Notes: generated by a model from the letters alone, not told the origin. Shown: positions 15,390 through 22,172, counted from the stretch's first letter. The stretch: 22,948 nt of DNA from an uncultured Clostridia bacterium (GCA_937894955.1 CALAXO010000083.1:1-22948); one strand, 5' to 3'. Numbers and translations: made by a program.

Positions 15390-15779
15390 ATGTCGAACCG
15401 CAAAAGAAATCCCAAGCTCGAACTTTCCGCTTTTTATGATGAAATGGGCTTTACCGTCAAAGTCAACTGCACTGCTGAAGAAAACGCAGCATACGCCGCG
15501 CAATTAGAAGCCACCGGTTCTCTCCCTGCGGGCGTTTACCGGTACAGAGATGTGTACAGCAACGAACCTGACCAATTTTATACCGTTCGCCAAGGCGATC
15601 TTACCAACGCGGAAAAACAGGCTTATATTGCCTGCTGCAATTTCAAAAACGTAAACACGATTAAAAAATGCGTTGTTTTCTTCACTGTGCTTGCGATCAT
15701 TTCGATTGTCGCGGCACTGATTTCCGTACTGATTCCCGTGCTGTCCTGCTCAAGCTATCACATGTTAAATTACAATTAA
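15390..15779 (+). CDS. Small single-pass membrane protein, unknown function
   Basis: This 129-residue protein has a basic N-terminus (MSNRKRNPKLELSAFYDEMG), a polar domain of about 90 residues containing Tyr-rich YRYRDVYSN, then one strongly hydrophobic helix (about 95-117) and a short tail. There is no signal peptide, so the N-domain is probably cytoplasmic with a C-terminal anchor. AAGGAG lies 6 nt before the ATG and a good promoter precedes it, so it is likely expressed. I do not recognise the family. It is transcribed divergently from the zinc-ribbon operon. Confidence 0.75.
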   Translation: MSNRKRNPKLELSAFYDEMGFTVKVNCTAEENAAYAAQLEATGSLPAGVYRYRDVYSNEPDQFYTVRQGDLTNAEKQAYIACCNFKNVNTIKKCVVFFTVLAIISIVAALISVLIPVLSCSSYHMLNYN

Positions 15780-15800
15780 ATTTTAAAATTGCCTTCCGAA

Positions 15801-16043
15801 TCATCTCAGCTTTGCTGTCATCCTTTGCAATTCCGCAAGGAATTCGCCCGCATTTGCACCGTCCGTCCGTGTGTGATGAAATCGGAACGGCACTGTGAGC
15901 TTGCAGCGAAAAAGGCTTCGGCAGTACCGACCCCAAATCAGTATCGGGTTGTTAAAAACGCCGCTCACGGATGTTCCCGCACAGTCCTTTTCCGAAAAAA
16001 GCCTCAACGCTTCCTCACGCAGTCTAATCATGCGTGTTATCAT
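15801..16043 (-). pseudogene. Remnant of a TetR-family regulator
   Basis: From the ATG at 16043 the frame reads MITRMIRLREEALRLFSEKD and continues with CAGTSVSG. This matches the first helix and turn of TetR regulators (typically ..REAALRLFaEKGy.gTSVsdI). The match then stops: the recognition helix (usually GVSKGTLYxHF) is absent and the following residues resemble nothing. The frame ends at 15801, far too short for a 190-220-residue TetR protein. I read it as a decayed 5' fragment. It fills the 15780-16175 stretch, which otherwise lacks genes. Confidence 0.45.
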
Positions 16044-16074
16044 CTTTCGTTTGCTTTTTTCGCCGCAATAAGTA

Positions 16075-16105
16075 ACCGACCGATAATCGTTATAGGTTTG
16101 TCGGT
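16075..16105. promoter_or_regulatory. Dyad upstream of the TetR remnant
   Basis: ACCGAC (16075-16080) and GTCGGT (16100-16105) form an inverted repeat, with the palindrome CGATAATCG at 16081-16089 between them and a TATAAC on the minus strand. It lies about 30-60 bp before the TetR-like start, where an autoregulatory operator would be expected. The function is inferred. Confidence 0.3.
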
Positions 16106-16175
16106 GTAAAGTAAATATGGGAATTGTCATTCCTCTGCGGCGATTGTGCAAGTTTTCTGCCTGCAAAATCTGTTT

Positions 16176-17066
16176 TCAGTCGGTTTTGCCGCAGCCCGCA
16201 TTATTGAAGCAGCTTTCCGTTCTCCTTCCCAGCTGCCAAAACGCAACCGCACTTGCAGCTGCAACATTCAATGAATCCACCCCGTGATGCATCGGAATCA
16301 TCACAATATAATCACAAGCATCTATCGCAGATTGTTCAAGCCCGGTTCCTTCCGTGCCCATTACAACGGCAAGGCGTGGCTCTGCAGCAAGGCGCGGATC
16401 GTCAATGCTTACAGAGTCCTCTCTAAGCGCCGTTGCCGCAAGCCTGAAACCGAGTGCTTTCAGCCGCCCGAATCTGTTTTCTTCCTCATCCGGCTGCAAT
16501 TTCGCCCACGGAATCTGAAACACCGTGCCCATGCTGACCCTGATTGCACGCCTGCAAAGCGGATCGCAGCAGGTGGGAGAGAGCAGCACCGCATCCATGC
16601 CGAGCGCGGCGGCAGAGCGGAAAATTGCTCCGATATTTGTTGAATCAACGATTCCGTCCAAAACGGCAATGCGGCTTGCGCCGACACAAACGCTTTCTGC
16701 CGAAAGGAGCGGCTTTCTTCGCATTGCGCAGAACACACCCCGTGTGAGCGAATAACCCGTAAGCTTTGAAAGCAGCTGCGTTTCGGCCGTGTAAACAGGG
16801 ATTCCCGCCGTGCGTTCAATTATATCCGCCGCCTGTCCCGCAGCATGCTTTTTTTCAACAAGCAGCGAAAGCGGTTCATACCCTGCATCAAGCGCGATTC
16901 TGATAACGGTCGGGCTTTCAGCAATGAATATGCCTTTCTCCGGCTCCAGTTTGCTGCGGAGCTGCGTTTCCGTCATCCTTGCAAAAACATCAAGCTCCGG
17001 TGCCGAAATATCACTTATTTCAATAATATTAGTATTTTTTTCGATTGTATTCATGCCGTTCTGCAT
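16176..17066 (-). CDS. SpoU/TrmH family RNA 2'-O-methyltransferase
   Basis: This 296-residue protein has an N-terminal substrate-binding domain (about 25-120, with ESPTVIRIALDAG) and a C-terminal SPOUT knot domain with all three motifs. Motif 1 is STNIGAIFRSAAALG (Asn 144, Arg 150), motif 2 VVMGTEGTGLE (about 234-244), and motif 3 IPMHHGVDSLNVAAASAV (about 257-274). Such enzymes methylate a ribose in tRNA or rRNA using S-adenosylmethionine; which nucleotide cannot be told. The ATG at 17066 sits only 2-3 nt after AAGGA; the ATG at 17054 is an alternative with a long spacing. It is monocistronic, reading away from the thiT leader. Cys-rich CCDPLC in the SPOUT domain is unusual but not disruptive. 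Confidence 0.93.
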   Translation of the reverse strand: MQNGMNTIEKNTNIIEISDISAPELDVFARMTETQLRSKLEPEKGIFIAESPTVIRIALDAGYEPLSLLVEKKHAAGQAADIIERTAGIPVYTAETQLLSKLTGYSLTRGVFCAMRRKPLLSAESVCVGASRIAVLDGIVDSTNIGAIFRSAAALGMDAVLLSPTCCDPLCRRAIRVSMGTVFQIPWAKLQPDEEENRFGRLKALGFRLAATALREDSVSIDDPRLAAEPRLAVVMGTEGTGLEQSAIDACDYIVMIPMHHGVDSLNVAAASAVAFWQLGRRTESCFNNAGCGKTD

Positions 17067-17135
17067 TTTCCTTATTCTTTCGGCTTTTGCCGCATTGCAC
17101 GGACACAGCGTTGCGCTGCCGCCGCATTAAACTTC

Positions 17136-17164
17136 ATTCTACCACGATTGCAGTCGTTTTTCCA
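17136..17164 (-). promoter_or_regulatory. Promoter of the RNA methyltransferase gene
   Basis: Minus strand: TGGAAA (17164-17159), 17-bp spacer, TAGAAT (17141-17136), with TGG before the -10 as an extended element. The -35 is weak, so confidence is moderate. Confidence 0.5.
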
Positions 17165-17198
17165 CATGTGCATCGGAGTTTTTGGGTGCTTCATGCGC

Positions 17199-17213
17199 AT
17201 ATTGTGACAATAT
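17199..17213. promoter_or_regulatory. 15-bp palindrome between divergent promoters
   Basis: ATATTG-TGA-CAATAT is a perfect 6-3-6 dyad. It sits between the methyltransferase promoter and the thiT promoter, ending 15 bp before the thiT -35. It looks like an operator; the cognate protein is unknown. Confidence 0.4.
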
Positions 17214-17227
17214 ATTGCTTCGCACTG

Positions 17228-17256
17228 TTGCATTTTCGGCAGCGCGGCCTTATAAT
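17228..17256 (+). promoter_or_regulatory. Promoter of the TPP riboswitch-thiT transcript
   Basis: TTGCAT (17228-17233), 17-bp spacer, consensus TATAAT (17251-17256). Transcription would start near 17263, about 16 nt before the riboswitch P1 stem. Confidence 0.85.
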
Positions 17257-17278
17257 TGGAAACGAAAACTGAACACAT

Positions 17279-17363
17279 CCGCTGGGTGCGTACACGGGTT
17301 ATTCCCGCTGTACTGAGAAAGAACCTTTGAACCTGTTGGGGTAATACCTGCGTAGGGAAGCGG
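17279..17363 (+). ncRNA. TPP (THI-box) riboswitch aptamer
   Basis: The conserved THI-box strings are present in order: CTGAGA (17313-17318), ACCTTTGAACCTG and then GTAATACCTGCGTAGGGAA. P1 is formed by CCGCT (17279-17283) and AGCGG (17359-17363). It directly precedes a thiamine transporter gene, as expected for thiamine pyrophosphate sensing. Confidence 0.96.
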
Positions 17364-17416
17364 TGCGAAAATTTGTGCTTTCATGCCTCCGCACCGTTTG
17401 CGGGGGCGTTTATTTT
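17361..17416 (+). terminator. TPP riboswitch expression platform (terminator/antiterminator)
   Basis: Terminator: CCTCCGCA (17386-17393) pairs with TGCGGGGG (17399-17406) around CCGTT, followed by CGTTTATTTT. Antiterminator: CGGTGCG (17361-17367), which overlaps the 3' strand of P1, pairs with CGCACCG (17390-17396), which overlaps the terminator's left arm. TPP binding holds P1 and frees the terminator, giving OFF control. Confidence 0.75.
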
Positions 17417-17433
17417 CGGAAAGGAAACTTTTT

Positions 17434-18123
17434 ATGTTGTTCGATGATGGAAATTTCGAATTCGTGCTGCTTGAAAAGCTCAAAGGCGTTGACACAAAGG
17501 GTTGGATCTTCTTTGCAGCCGCAGCCGTGCTTGCCGCCGCGCTCATCATTTTCCTTGTTCAACGCTGGAAAAAAGGCACGGAGCCCGTCACTTTTACCGG
17601 CAATCCCACTCCGACGGTCATCCTTGTTCACGGTGCGCTCTGCATCGCAATAAGCTTTGTTTTGAGTTATTTCAAACTCTTTTCAATGCCCAACGGCGGC
17701 TCGATAACCCTTGCAAGCATGCTGCCGCTGATGGTTTATTCCAATCACTACGGCGCAAAATACGGCGTTATGGCGGGTGTTGTTTACGGCTTCCTCCAAT
17801 ATATCCAGAATCCCGAAATGACGCATTGGATTCAGATGCTTGTTGACTACCCCATCGCTTTCGGCGTTATCGGACTCGGCGGCCTTGTAAGGGGCGAGCA
17901 CAACCTCGTCTTCTCCGTTCTTATCGGCGGTACTCTGCGCTTCCTCTGCCACCTGTTCACCGGTGCGGTTTTCTTCGGCGAATATGCCGAGGCAGGACAG
18001 TCCGCGTTCATGTACTCCCTTCTGTACAACGCGCCCTATATGTTTGCGGACATCGCAGTTTGCGTCATCATCGCACTGCTTCCGCCTTTCCGCAAGGCGA
18101 TCCGCTCCGCACTCAAGTACTGA
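17434..18123 (+). CDS. thiT: Thiamine transporter S-component ThiT with extra N-terminal helix
   Basis: This 229-residue protein ends in the ThiT (YuaJ) domain, about residues 52-225. The domain has a run of helices with SITLASMLPLMVYSNHYGAK and GVVYGFLQYIQ, LVDYPIAFGVIGLGGL and a C-terminal YNAPYMFADIAVC. ThiT captures thiamine outside the cell and works with the shared ECF ATPases and EcfT, which are not in this window. Before the domain lies an extra segment with one more helix (about 24-42) not usual in ThiT. The ATG at 17434 is chosen for AAGGA 8-9 nt upstream. The TPP riboswitch directly upstream confirms thiamine as the regulating pathway. Confidence 0.94.
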   Translation: MLFDDGNFEFVLLEKLKGVDTKGWIFFAAAAVLAAALIIFLVQRWKKGTEPVTFTGNPTPTVILVHGALCIAISFVLSYFKLFSMPNGGSITLASMLPLMVYSNHYGAKYGVMAGVVYGFLQYIQNPEMTHWIQMLVDYPIAFGVIGLGGLVRGEHNLVFSVLIGGTLRFLCHLFTGAVFFGEYAEAGQSAFMYSLLYNAPYMFADIAVCVIIALLPPFRKAIRSALKY

Positions 18124-18250
18124 AACGCCTAACAAAGTCCGGCTGATTTCAGTATAAAGAGCCGAACAATTTAAGTTTTTTCGTCAACAGACAAATCCGG
18201 ATTCGAACGAATCAAAACTTGCCCGGTTCCTTTTCGGATTTGAAGTGCCC

Positions 18251-18286
18251 GGGTCGGAAGGCGCAGTTTGCCGCGTTTTCCGGCCC
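18251..18286 (+). terminator. Possible terminator after thiT
   Basis: GGGTCGGAA (18251-18259) pairs with TTCCGGCCC (18278-18286), 9 bp with one G-U pair, but only TTCCCTTA follows. The weak U-tract makes it a doubtful terminator; it could allow read-through into the glycosylase gene. Confidence 0.35.
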
Positions 18287-18328
18287 TTCCCTTATCAAAT
18301 CATCCCGTTGTGAATCTTTTTACGAACC

Positions 18329-18856
18329 ATGAGCAGAATTCAAACTTCCGCCGCCGTCGAAAAGCACAGCATTCCGCCTTTTTTCGGCGACGATTCTCAA
18401 ATACTCATCCTCGGCAGTTTTCCCTCGGTCAAATCACGCGAAAGCGGCTTTTATTACGGGCATCCGCAAAATCGCTTTTGGCGCAAGCTCTCCTCCGTGT
18501 TCAACGCGCCGCTGCCGCAAACGATCGAACAAAAGCAGGAGTTTTTGCGCACCCATCATATTGCACTTTGGGATGTCGCCGCCGAATGCAGCATACGCGG
18601 TTCGGCGGACGGCAGTATTTCGGCCGTTACCGCAAACGATATTGCTCCAATCCTCCGTTCAACGCAAATCAAAGCCGTTTTTTTAAACGGTCAAACGGCA
18701 CAAAAGCTTTTTCGCAAATATCTTTCCGATGAAACCGCAAAATTCGGCTGCACCGTCACGGCGCTGCCTTCAACAAGCCCTGCAAACGCATCGTATTCAC
18801 TCGAAAAGCTTGCTGCCGAATGGGGCAGCGCAATCCGCGCCGTCCTTGTGATTTAA
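18329..18856 (+). CDS. Family 6 uracil-DNA glycosylase superfamily protein (hypoxanthine-DNA glycosylase)
   Basis: This 175-residue protein carries the family's two active-site segments. The first is LILGSFPSVKSRESGFYYGH, followed by PQNRFW (about 27-51); the second is LPSTSPANA (146-154). Between them lies ALWDVAAECSIRGSADGSI (79-97). Family 6 enzymes excise hypoxanthine (deaminated adenine) from DNA and start base-excision repair; the usual family length is 160-180 residues, so this is complete. The ATG at 18329 has no recognisable ribosome binding site and no clear promoter. It may be read through from thiT or translated without a Shine-Dalgarno sequence. It is followed by an AAA ATPase remnant. 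Confidence 0.9.
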   Translation: MSRIQTSAAVEKHSIPPFFGDDSQILILGSFPSVKSRESGFYYGHPQNRFWRKLSSVFNAPLPQTIEQKQEFLRTHHIALWDVAAECSIRGSADGSISAVTANDIAPILRSTQIKAVFLNGQTAQKLFRKYLSDETAKFGCTVTALPSTSPANASYSLEKLAAEWGSAIRAVLVI

Positions 18857-18970
18857 GAGTCGGAATTAACGTTCGGAAGTTTTTCCCGCATCTTTAAGGT
18901 TTATCCGAAATTTTTGTCGAATTGCGAATCTTTATCGGTCATAACTTGTGAATTTTATCCCCCGAAAGAA

Positions 18971-19117
18971 ACAATCAGCCGTGAGTTCGGTGCATATGAC
19001 AGCATTCGCGACAACTTTCCGAAATATGTTGTTTCCCTCGATGAATTTGATATGAGTCGAAACGGCATCAAGCATCGGGATATCCGCGATTTTCTCTTTG
19101 CCGAGGAATGGAACTGA
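18971..19117 (+). pseudogene. C-terminal remnant of an AAA ATPase (AAA_14/DUF4143 type)
   Basis: The segment reading ISREFGAYDSIRDNFPKYVV and then SLDEFDMSRNGIKH...IRDFLFAEEWN up to a TGA matches the conserved end of the large AAA_14/DUF4143 ATPases common in gut Clostridia. These are normally about 400 residues. Nothing upstream (18857-18970) encodes the Walker motifs or the rest, so only the last ~45 codons remain. The frame can be opened from an ATG at 18914, but no ribosome binding site supports it. A decayed, probably silent fragment. Confidence 0.7.
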
Positions 19118-19159
19118 ACAGGAGGGTGACATATACAACAGCCCTCTTAAAATTCCCTG

Positions 19160-19187
19160 TTGACTTTTGCGCCGCACGGAGTATAAT
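19160..19187 (+). promoter_or_regulatory. Promoter of the FMN riboswitch-ribU transcript
   Basis: TTGACT (19160-19165), 16-bp spacer, consensus TATAAT (19182-19187). Transcription would begin near 19194, about 15 nt before the aptamer. Confidence 0.85.
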
Positions 19188-19208
19188 CATGCTGTCAACT
19201 GAATCATC

Positions 19209-19325
19209 AGTCTTCGAGGCGGGGCGAAGTTCCCCACCGGCGGTCACAGTCCGCAAGCGGCGTTTTTGCCGCATGATCCGGTGAAATTCCGGTACCGACG
19301 GTCACAGTCCGGATGAGAGAAGCTG
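19209..19325 (+). ncRNA. FMN (RFN) riboswitch aptamer
   Basis: The RFN strings are present in order: TCTTCGAGGCGGGGCGAAGT, CCCCACCGGCGGT, a CCGCAAGCGG stem, GATCCGGTGAAATTCCGG, TACCGACGGT and CAGTCCGGATGAGAGAAG. P1 pairs CTTC near 19212 with GAAG near 19319. It directly precedes a riboflavin transporter gene. Confidence 0.97.
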
Positions 19326-19398
19326 TGCTGCGCACTTTTTCGCGTAATCTCAACGCTCTTTTGTGTCATGCACCCCGGAAGACTTGTTCTTTCAGGGG
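19324..19398 (+). promoter_or_regulatory. FMN riboswitch expression platform region
   Basis: Just after P1, GTGC-TGC-GCAC followed by T5 (about 19326-19340) could be a small terminator. Further on, CCCC (19373-19376) pairs with GGGG (19395-19398), with partial GAAGAC/GTTCTTTC pairing inside. No U-tract follows that second hairpin, but it ends about 10 nt before the ribosome binding site. Which one is the switch is not settled. Confidence 0.4.
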
Positions 19399-19424
19399 CA
19401 AATGATAAAAGGAGTGTTTTTATT

Positions 19425-20021
19425 ATGTCATCACAAACCCGCGCACGCAAACTCACCGTAACCGCTATGCTTTCAACCATAGCTTTTATTCTCATGTTCA
19501 TTGAGTTTTCGATTCCCGCGCTGATTCCCGCATTTGTCAAGCTTGATATTTCGGATCTGCCCGAGCTTTTGGCCGCATTTTCGTTGGGACCTGTTTACGG
19601 TGTTGTTGTTTCGCTGCTCAAAAACGTGCTTTTTTCCCTGCTGCACGGCACTTCGTCGGCATATGTGGGCGAGACGTTCAATTTCATCATGGGAGCGGTA
19701 TTCTCGTTTTCTGCCGGATTCATCTATAAAAAATACAAATCCCGCAAGGGTGCGCTGACAGGCGCACTTGTCGGCGCGGTGCTGATGTCCGTATTGTCCG
19801 TGCCGCTGAATTATTTCGTTGTCTATCCCGCATATGTGAAACTCTATGATCTGCCGCTTGAAGCTATCATCGGCATGTATCAATCCATTCGCCCTTCAAC
19901 CGACGGGCTTTTGGAATGCCTGCTTGTTTTCAACATGCCGTTCACTTTCTTCAAAGGAGCGCTGGATGTTGCACTGTGCTTCCTCGTTTACAAGCCGCTT
20001 TCGTCTTTGCTGCATAAATAA
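19425..20021 (+). CDS. ribU: Riboflavin transporter S-component RibU
   Basis: This 198-residue protein has about six helices and the RibU/ECF S-component hallmarks: an N-terminal RKLTVTAMLSTIAFILMFIE, then KLDISDLPELLAAFSLGPVY, GVVVSLLKNVLF and LLHGTSSAYVGETFNFIMG. RibU captures riboflavin and needs the common ECF energising module, not encoded here. The ATG at 19425 is chosen because AAGGAG lies about 10 nt upstream, a slightly long spacing. The FMN riboswitch upstream gives independent support for riboflavin as the ligand pathway. No clear terminator follows in 20022-20179. Confidence 0.96.
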   Translation: MSSQTRARKLTVTAMLSTIAFILMFIEFSIPALIPAFVKLDISDLPELLAAFSLGPVYGVVVSLLKNVLFSLLHGTSSAYVGETFNFIMGAVFSFSAGFIYKKYKSRKGALTGALVGAVLMSVLSVPLNYFVVYPAYVKLYDLPLEAIIGMYQSIRPSTDGLLECLLVFNMPFTFFKGALDVALCFLVYKPLSSLLHK

Positions 20022-20137
20022 AGGCGGCAAAAAGGCAGGGGAAAGGGCAAATCCGTATCGGCACCACATACGAATCATCCCGCAGTCGGCGGCACAGCCG
20101 TGCAATAAATGAATATGCCGCATAATCGTGCAGCACA

Positions 20138-20160
20138 TGAATAAGCTTATGTGAATAAGC
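20138..20160 (+). repeat. TGAATAAGC direct repeat with internal palindrome
   Basis: TGAATAAGC occurs at 20138-20146 and 20152-20160 (14-bp period), and ATAAGCTTAT between them is a perfect palindrome. It sits just before the muramidase gene's ribosome binding site. It could be a regulator site; no promoter was confidently seen in 20022-20179. Confidence 0.35.
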
Positions 20161-20179
20161 GAAAGGGGTTGCACTTTTT

Positions 20180-20971
20180 ATGAATGAACGGAGAATTGTC
20201 CGAACCGGAATTGATGTTTCACGCTATCAGGGGAAAATCGACTGGGCGCGTGTGAAAGCGGGCGGCACAGGCTTTGCAATTATCAAATGCACACAGGGTG
20301 TAAACACCGTTGACCCGGAGTTTCACCGCAACATGCGCAATTGCGCCGCCGTCGGGCTGCCCGTCGGCGCATATGTCTACAGCAGAGCACGCACTGCTTT
20401 TGCTGCTGCCGAAGAGGCGGAGCGTGCCGCAGAGGAGTGCGCACCGTATTATCTTGATTATCCGATTGCAATGGATTTCGAGGCGGCTCAGTTCCTTGCA
20501 ATGCCGAAAAAAACACGCGGCGCGATAATCGATGCATTCTGTACGCGAATCGAAGCACGCGGCTATAAGCCCATGCTTTACAGCAGCAAATACTGGCTTT
20601 CGGCTCTTATTCCTTCCGAAACGACCCGCCGCTGGGACATTTGGCTTGCTCAATACGCCTCAAGGCCGACTTATTCCGGAGATTTCACCATGTGGCAACG
20701 CGGCACCGGAAATGTTGACGGCATTGCGGGCAGAGTGGACATCGATATCTGTTACCGTGATTATGTTGACGAAAGTCCGGATCGCATTGTTTTTGCACTC
20801 ACAAGCCCCATGATGCAGGGCAAACCCGTGTCCGCACTTCAGGCCATGCTCAACGCTGCGGGCTATACGGCTTCCGACGGGCAGCGGCTCAACGTTGACG
20901 GAAAGTTCGGAAAGCGCAGCTTTTCGGCATTTGTCGATTTTTTAAATGCGCATAAAAGATATATTGAATAA
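20180..20971 (+). CDS. GH25 muramidase with C-terminal peptidoglycan-binding-like domain
   Basis: This 263-residue protein opens with the GH25 signature GIDVSRYQGKIDW (10-22, Asp 12) and carries the catalytic DxE pair (AMDFEA, Asp 99 and Glu 101). MLYSSKYWL, IWLAQYA, TMWQRGTG and VDIDICYRDY complete the barrel, to about 195. Residues about 210-258 (QGKPVSALQAMLNAAGY, then LNVDGKFGKRSFSAF) resemble PG_binding_1. GH25 enzymes cut the MurNAc-GlcNAc bond. There is no signal peptide, as in phage endolysins, yet no phage genes surround it, so release may need a holin, lysis or non-classical export. AAAGGGG lies about 12 nt before the ATG. A strong terminator follows at 21049-21100. Confidence 0.93.
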   Translation: MNERRIVRTGIDVSRYQGKIDWARVKAGGTGFAIIKCTQGVNTVDPEFHRNMRNCAAVGLPVGAYVYSRARTAFAAAEEAERAAEECAPYYLDYPIAMDFEAAQFLAMPKKTRGAIIDAFCTRIEARGYKPMLYSSKYWLSALIPSETTRRWDIWLAQYASRPTYSGDFTMWQRGTGNVDGIAGRVDIDICYRDYVDESPDRIVFALTSPMMQGKPVSALQAMLNAAGYTASDGQRLNVDGKFGKRSFSAFVDFLNAHKRYIE

Positions 20972-21048
20972 CGCGTCCGCATTTTTCGCTTAATCGGCTT
21001 TGAATCGGTACTTTCGGAACCGTCCGGCAAAAATGCCCGCAGACAATA

Positions 21049-21100
21049 ATCGGGAGCGGGAAGCGGGAAGCTGCGGCCCGTCCCCGATGTTTTCTTTTTT
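21049..21100 (+). terminator. Terminator after the GH25 gene
   Basis: ATCGGG (21049-21054) pairs with CCCGAT (21083-21088), and an inner CGGG pairs with CCCG. TGTTTTCTTTTTT follows to 21100. It ends the GH25 transcript before the ruvX promoter. Confidence 0.8.
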
Positions 21101-21171
21101 CGGGCATTCGGTGAATAACAGTTTTTTTATCACGGTTATTCGAAAAACGGCCGCTTTCCGACTTTTTCGGG

Positions 21172-21200
21172 TTGACCGAAAGGCGGATATGAGTTATAAT
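21172..21200 (+). promoter_or_regulatory. Promoter of ruvX and the DUF1292 gene
   Basis: TTGACC (21172-21177), 17-bp spacer, consensus TATAAT (21195-21200). The leader would be about 54 nt. Confidence 0.85.
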
Positions 21201-21260
21201 TGTGGAATAAATTCAACGGCGAAAAGAGTTGGTTTGCCGTTTAATTCGGAGAGATACACT

Positions 21261-21686
21261 ATGGCATATCGCTATTTTGCAGTTGACGTCGGCGACAAGC
21301 GCGTCGGGCTTGCCGTCAGCGATGCACTCGGAATCACCGCGCAGGGCATCGAAACCTATAACCGCACCGGAGATGATGAAAAGGACGGGGAATACATTCG
21401 CAAATGTGCGGAACGCTATGCCCCCTGCCGCATCGTGTTCGGAATGCCGCGCAATATGGACGGAAGTTACGGCTTTGCTTCCGAAAAGGTTCGCGCCTTT
21501 GCCGCCGTTGTATTGAACGGCTGGGAAGGCGAGCACGACTTTTTTGACGAAAGGCTTTCTACCGTTGCTGCGGAACGCGCTTTGTTTGAAGCGGAGCTGA
21601 ACTGGAAAAAACGCCGCAAAGTTATCGACAGACTTGCCGCACAGGTCATTCTCGAAGGCTATATGACGCTCCATCCGTTGAGATGA
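21261..21686 (+). CDS. ruvX: Holliday junction resolvase-like RuvX/YqgF
   Basis: This 141-residue protein has the RNase H-like YqgF fold signatures in order: AVDVGDKRVGLAVSD (Asp 9), VFGMPRNMDGSYG (59-71), DERLST (96-101, Glu 97) and DRLAAQVILEGYM (123-135, Asp 123). These acidic residues form the metal site. The family acts as pre-16S rRNA nuclease or putative Holliday junction resolvase. The ATG at 21261 is chosen because GGAGAG lies upstream and the YqgF domain starts at once; an open frame further upstream crosses the terminator and promoter and is not coding. It heads a pair with the DUF1292 gene, the conserved Firmicutes order. Confidence 0.95.
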   Translation: MAYRYFAVDVGDKRVGLAVSDALGITAQGIETYNRTGDDEKDGEYIRKCAERYAPCRIVFGMPRNMDGSYGFASEKVRAFAAVVLNGWEGEHDFFDERLSTVAAERALFEAELNWKKRRKVIDRLAAQVILEGYMTLHPLR

Positions 21687-21729
21687 AGTCCGTTCCGCAA
21701 TAATGATTTATACCTTGAAAGGCAATGTT

Positions 21730-22068
21730 ATGACTGAAGAAAACATAAAAAATAATCCTCGGTCCGAGGAATTCGAGGATTCCGCCGAGCTTGAACCCGT
21801 GACCTTTGTGACCGATGACGGCGGCGAAGAAAACTTTTGGCACATCATGACTTTCCCCTATGAAGGCGTGAAATACGCCGCACTCGTTCCGGAGGGTCAG
21901 ATCGACGACGACGAACCCGAAGTAATTTTTGTGAAAATCGCAAAGGACGAGCAGGGCGATGCTTACATTCCCGTTGAAAACGAAGTTTTGCTCGAGGAGC
22001 TTTTCGAAGTCTTTGCCGAACTTCTTGATGACGAACCCGATGAACCCGAAAATGACGCTCGGGTTTGA
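21730..22068 (+). CDS. DUF1292 (YrzB-like) acidic protein
   Basis: This 112-residue, strongly acidic protein contains the DUF1292 core EPVTFVTDDGGEE, YEGVKYAALVPEG, DEPEVIFVKIAKD and VENEVLLEELFEVFAELL. Its place right after ruvX/yqgF is the standard order in Firmicutes; the molecular role is unknown. The ATG at 21730 is chosen for GAAAGG 7 nt upstream. N- and C-terminal tails are Asp/Glu rich and probably disordered. Cotranscribed with ruvX across a 43-bp gap. Confidence 0.93.
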   Translation: MTEENIKNNPRSEEFEDSAELEPVTFVTDDGGEENFWHIMTFPYEGVKYAALVPEGQIDDDEPEVIFVKIAKDEQGDAYIPVENEVLLEELFEVFAELLDDEPDEPENDARV

Positions 22069-22172
22069 CACGGGGCGCACTTCGGACGATTCTGTTTATG
22101 CGGCTGTTTAATCGGGGTTGAGTGCATTCAGGTTGCATTCTCCCCCAATTTAAACCGACAAAATCTGTTGTT

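Noticed and set aside
15697..15936. Minus-strand open frame following the TetR remnant
   Set aside because: I tested it as a frameshifted continuation of the TetR protein; it contains no recognition helix or TetR-like residues.
21000..21260. N-terminal extension of ruvX to 21000
   Set aside because: It would cross the GH25 terminator and the consensus ruvX promoter, and the YqgF domain begins exactly at the ATG at 21261.
22069..22172. Possible manganese (yybP-ykoY) riboswitch before mntP
   Set aside because: None of the conserved yybP-ykoY strings is present; there is only a GGGG/CCCC hairpin with an inner TGCATTC repeat.
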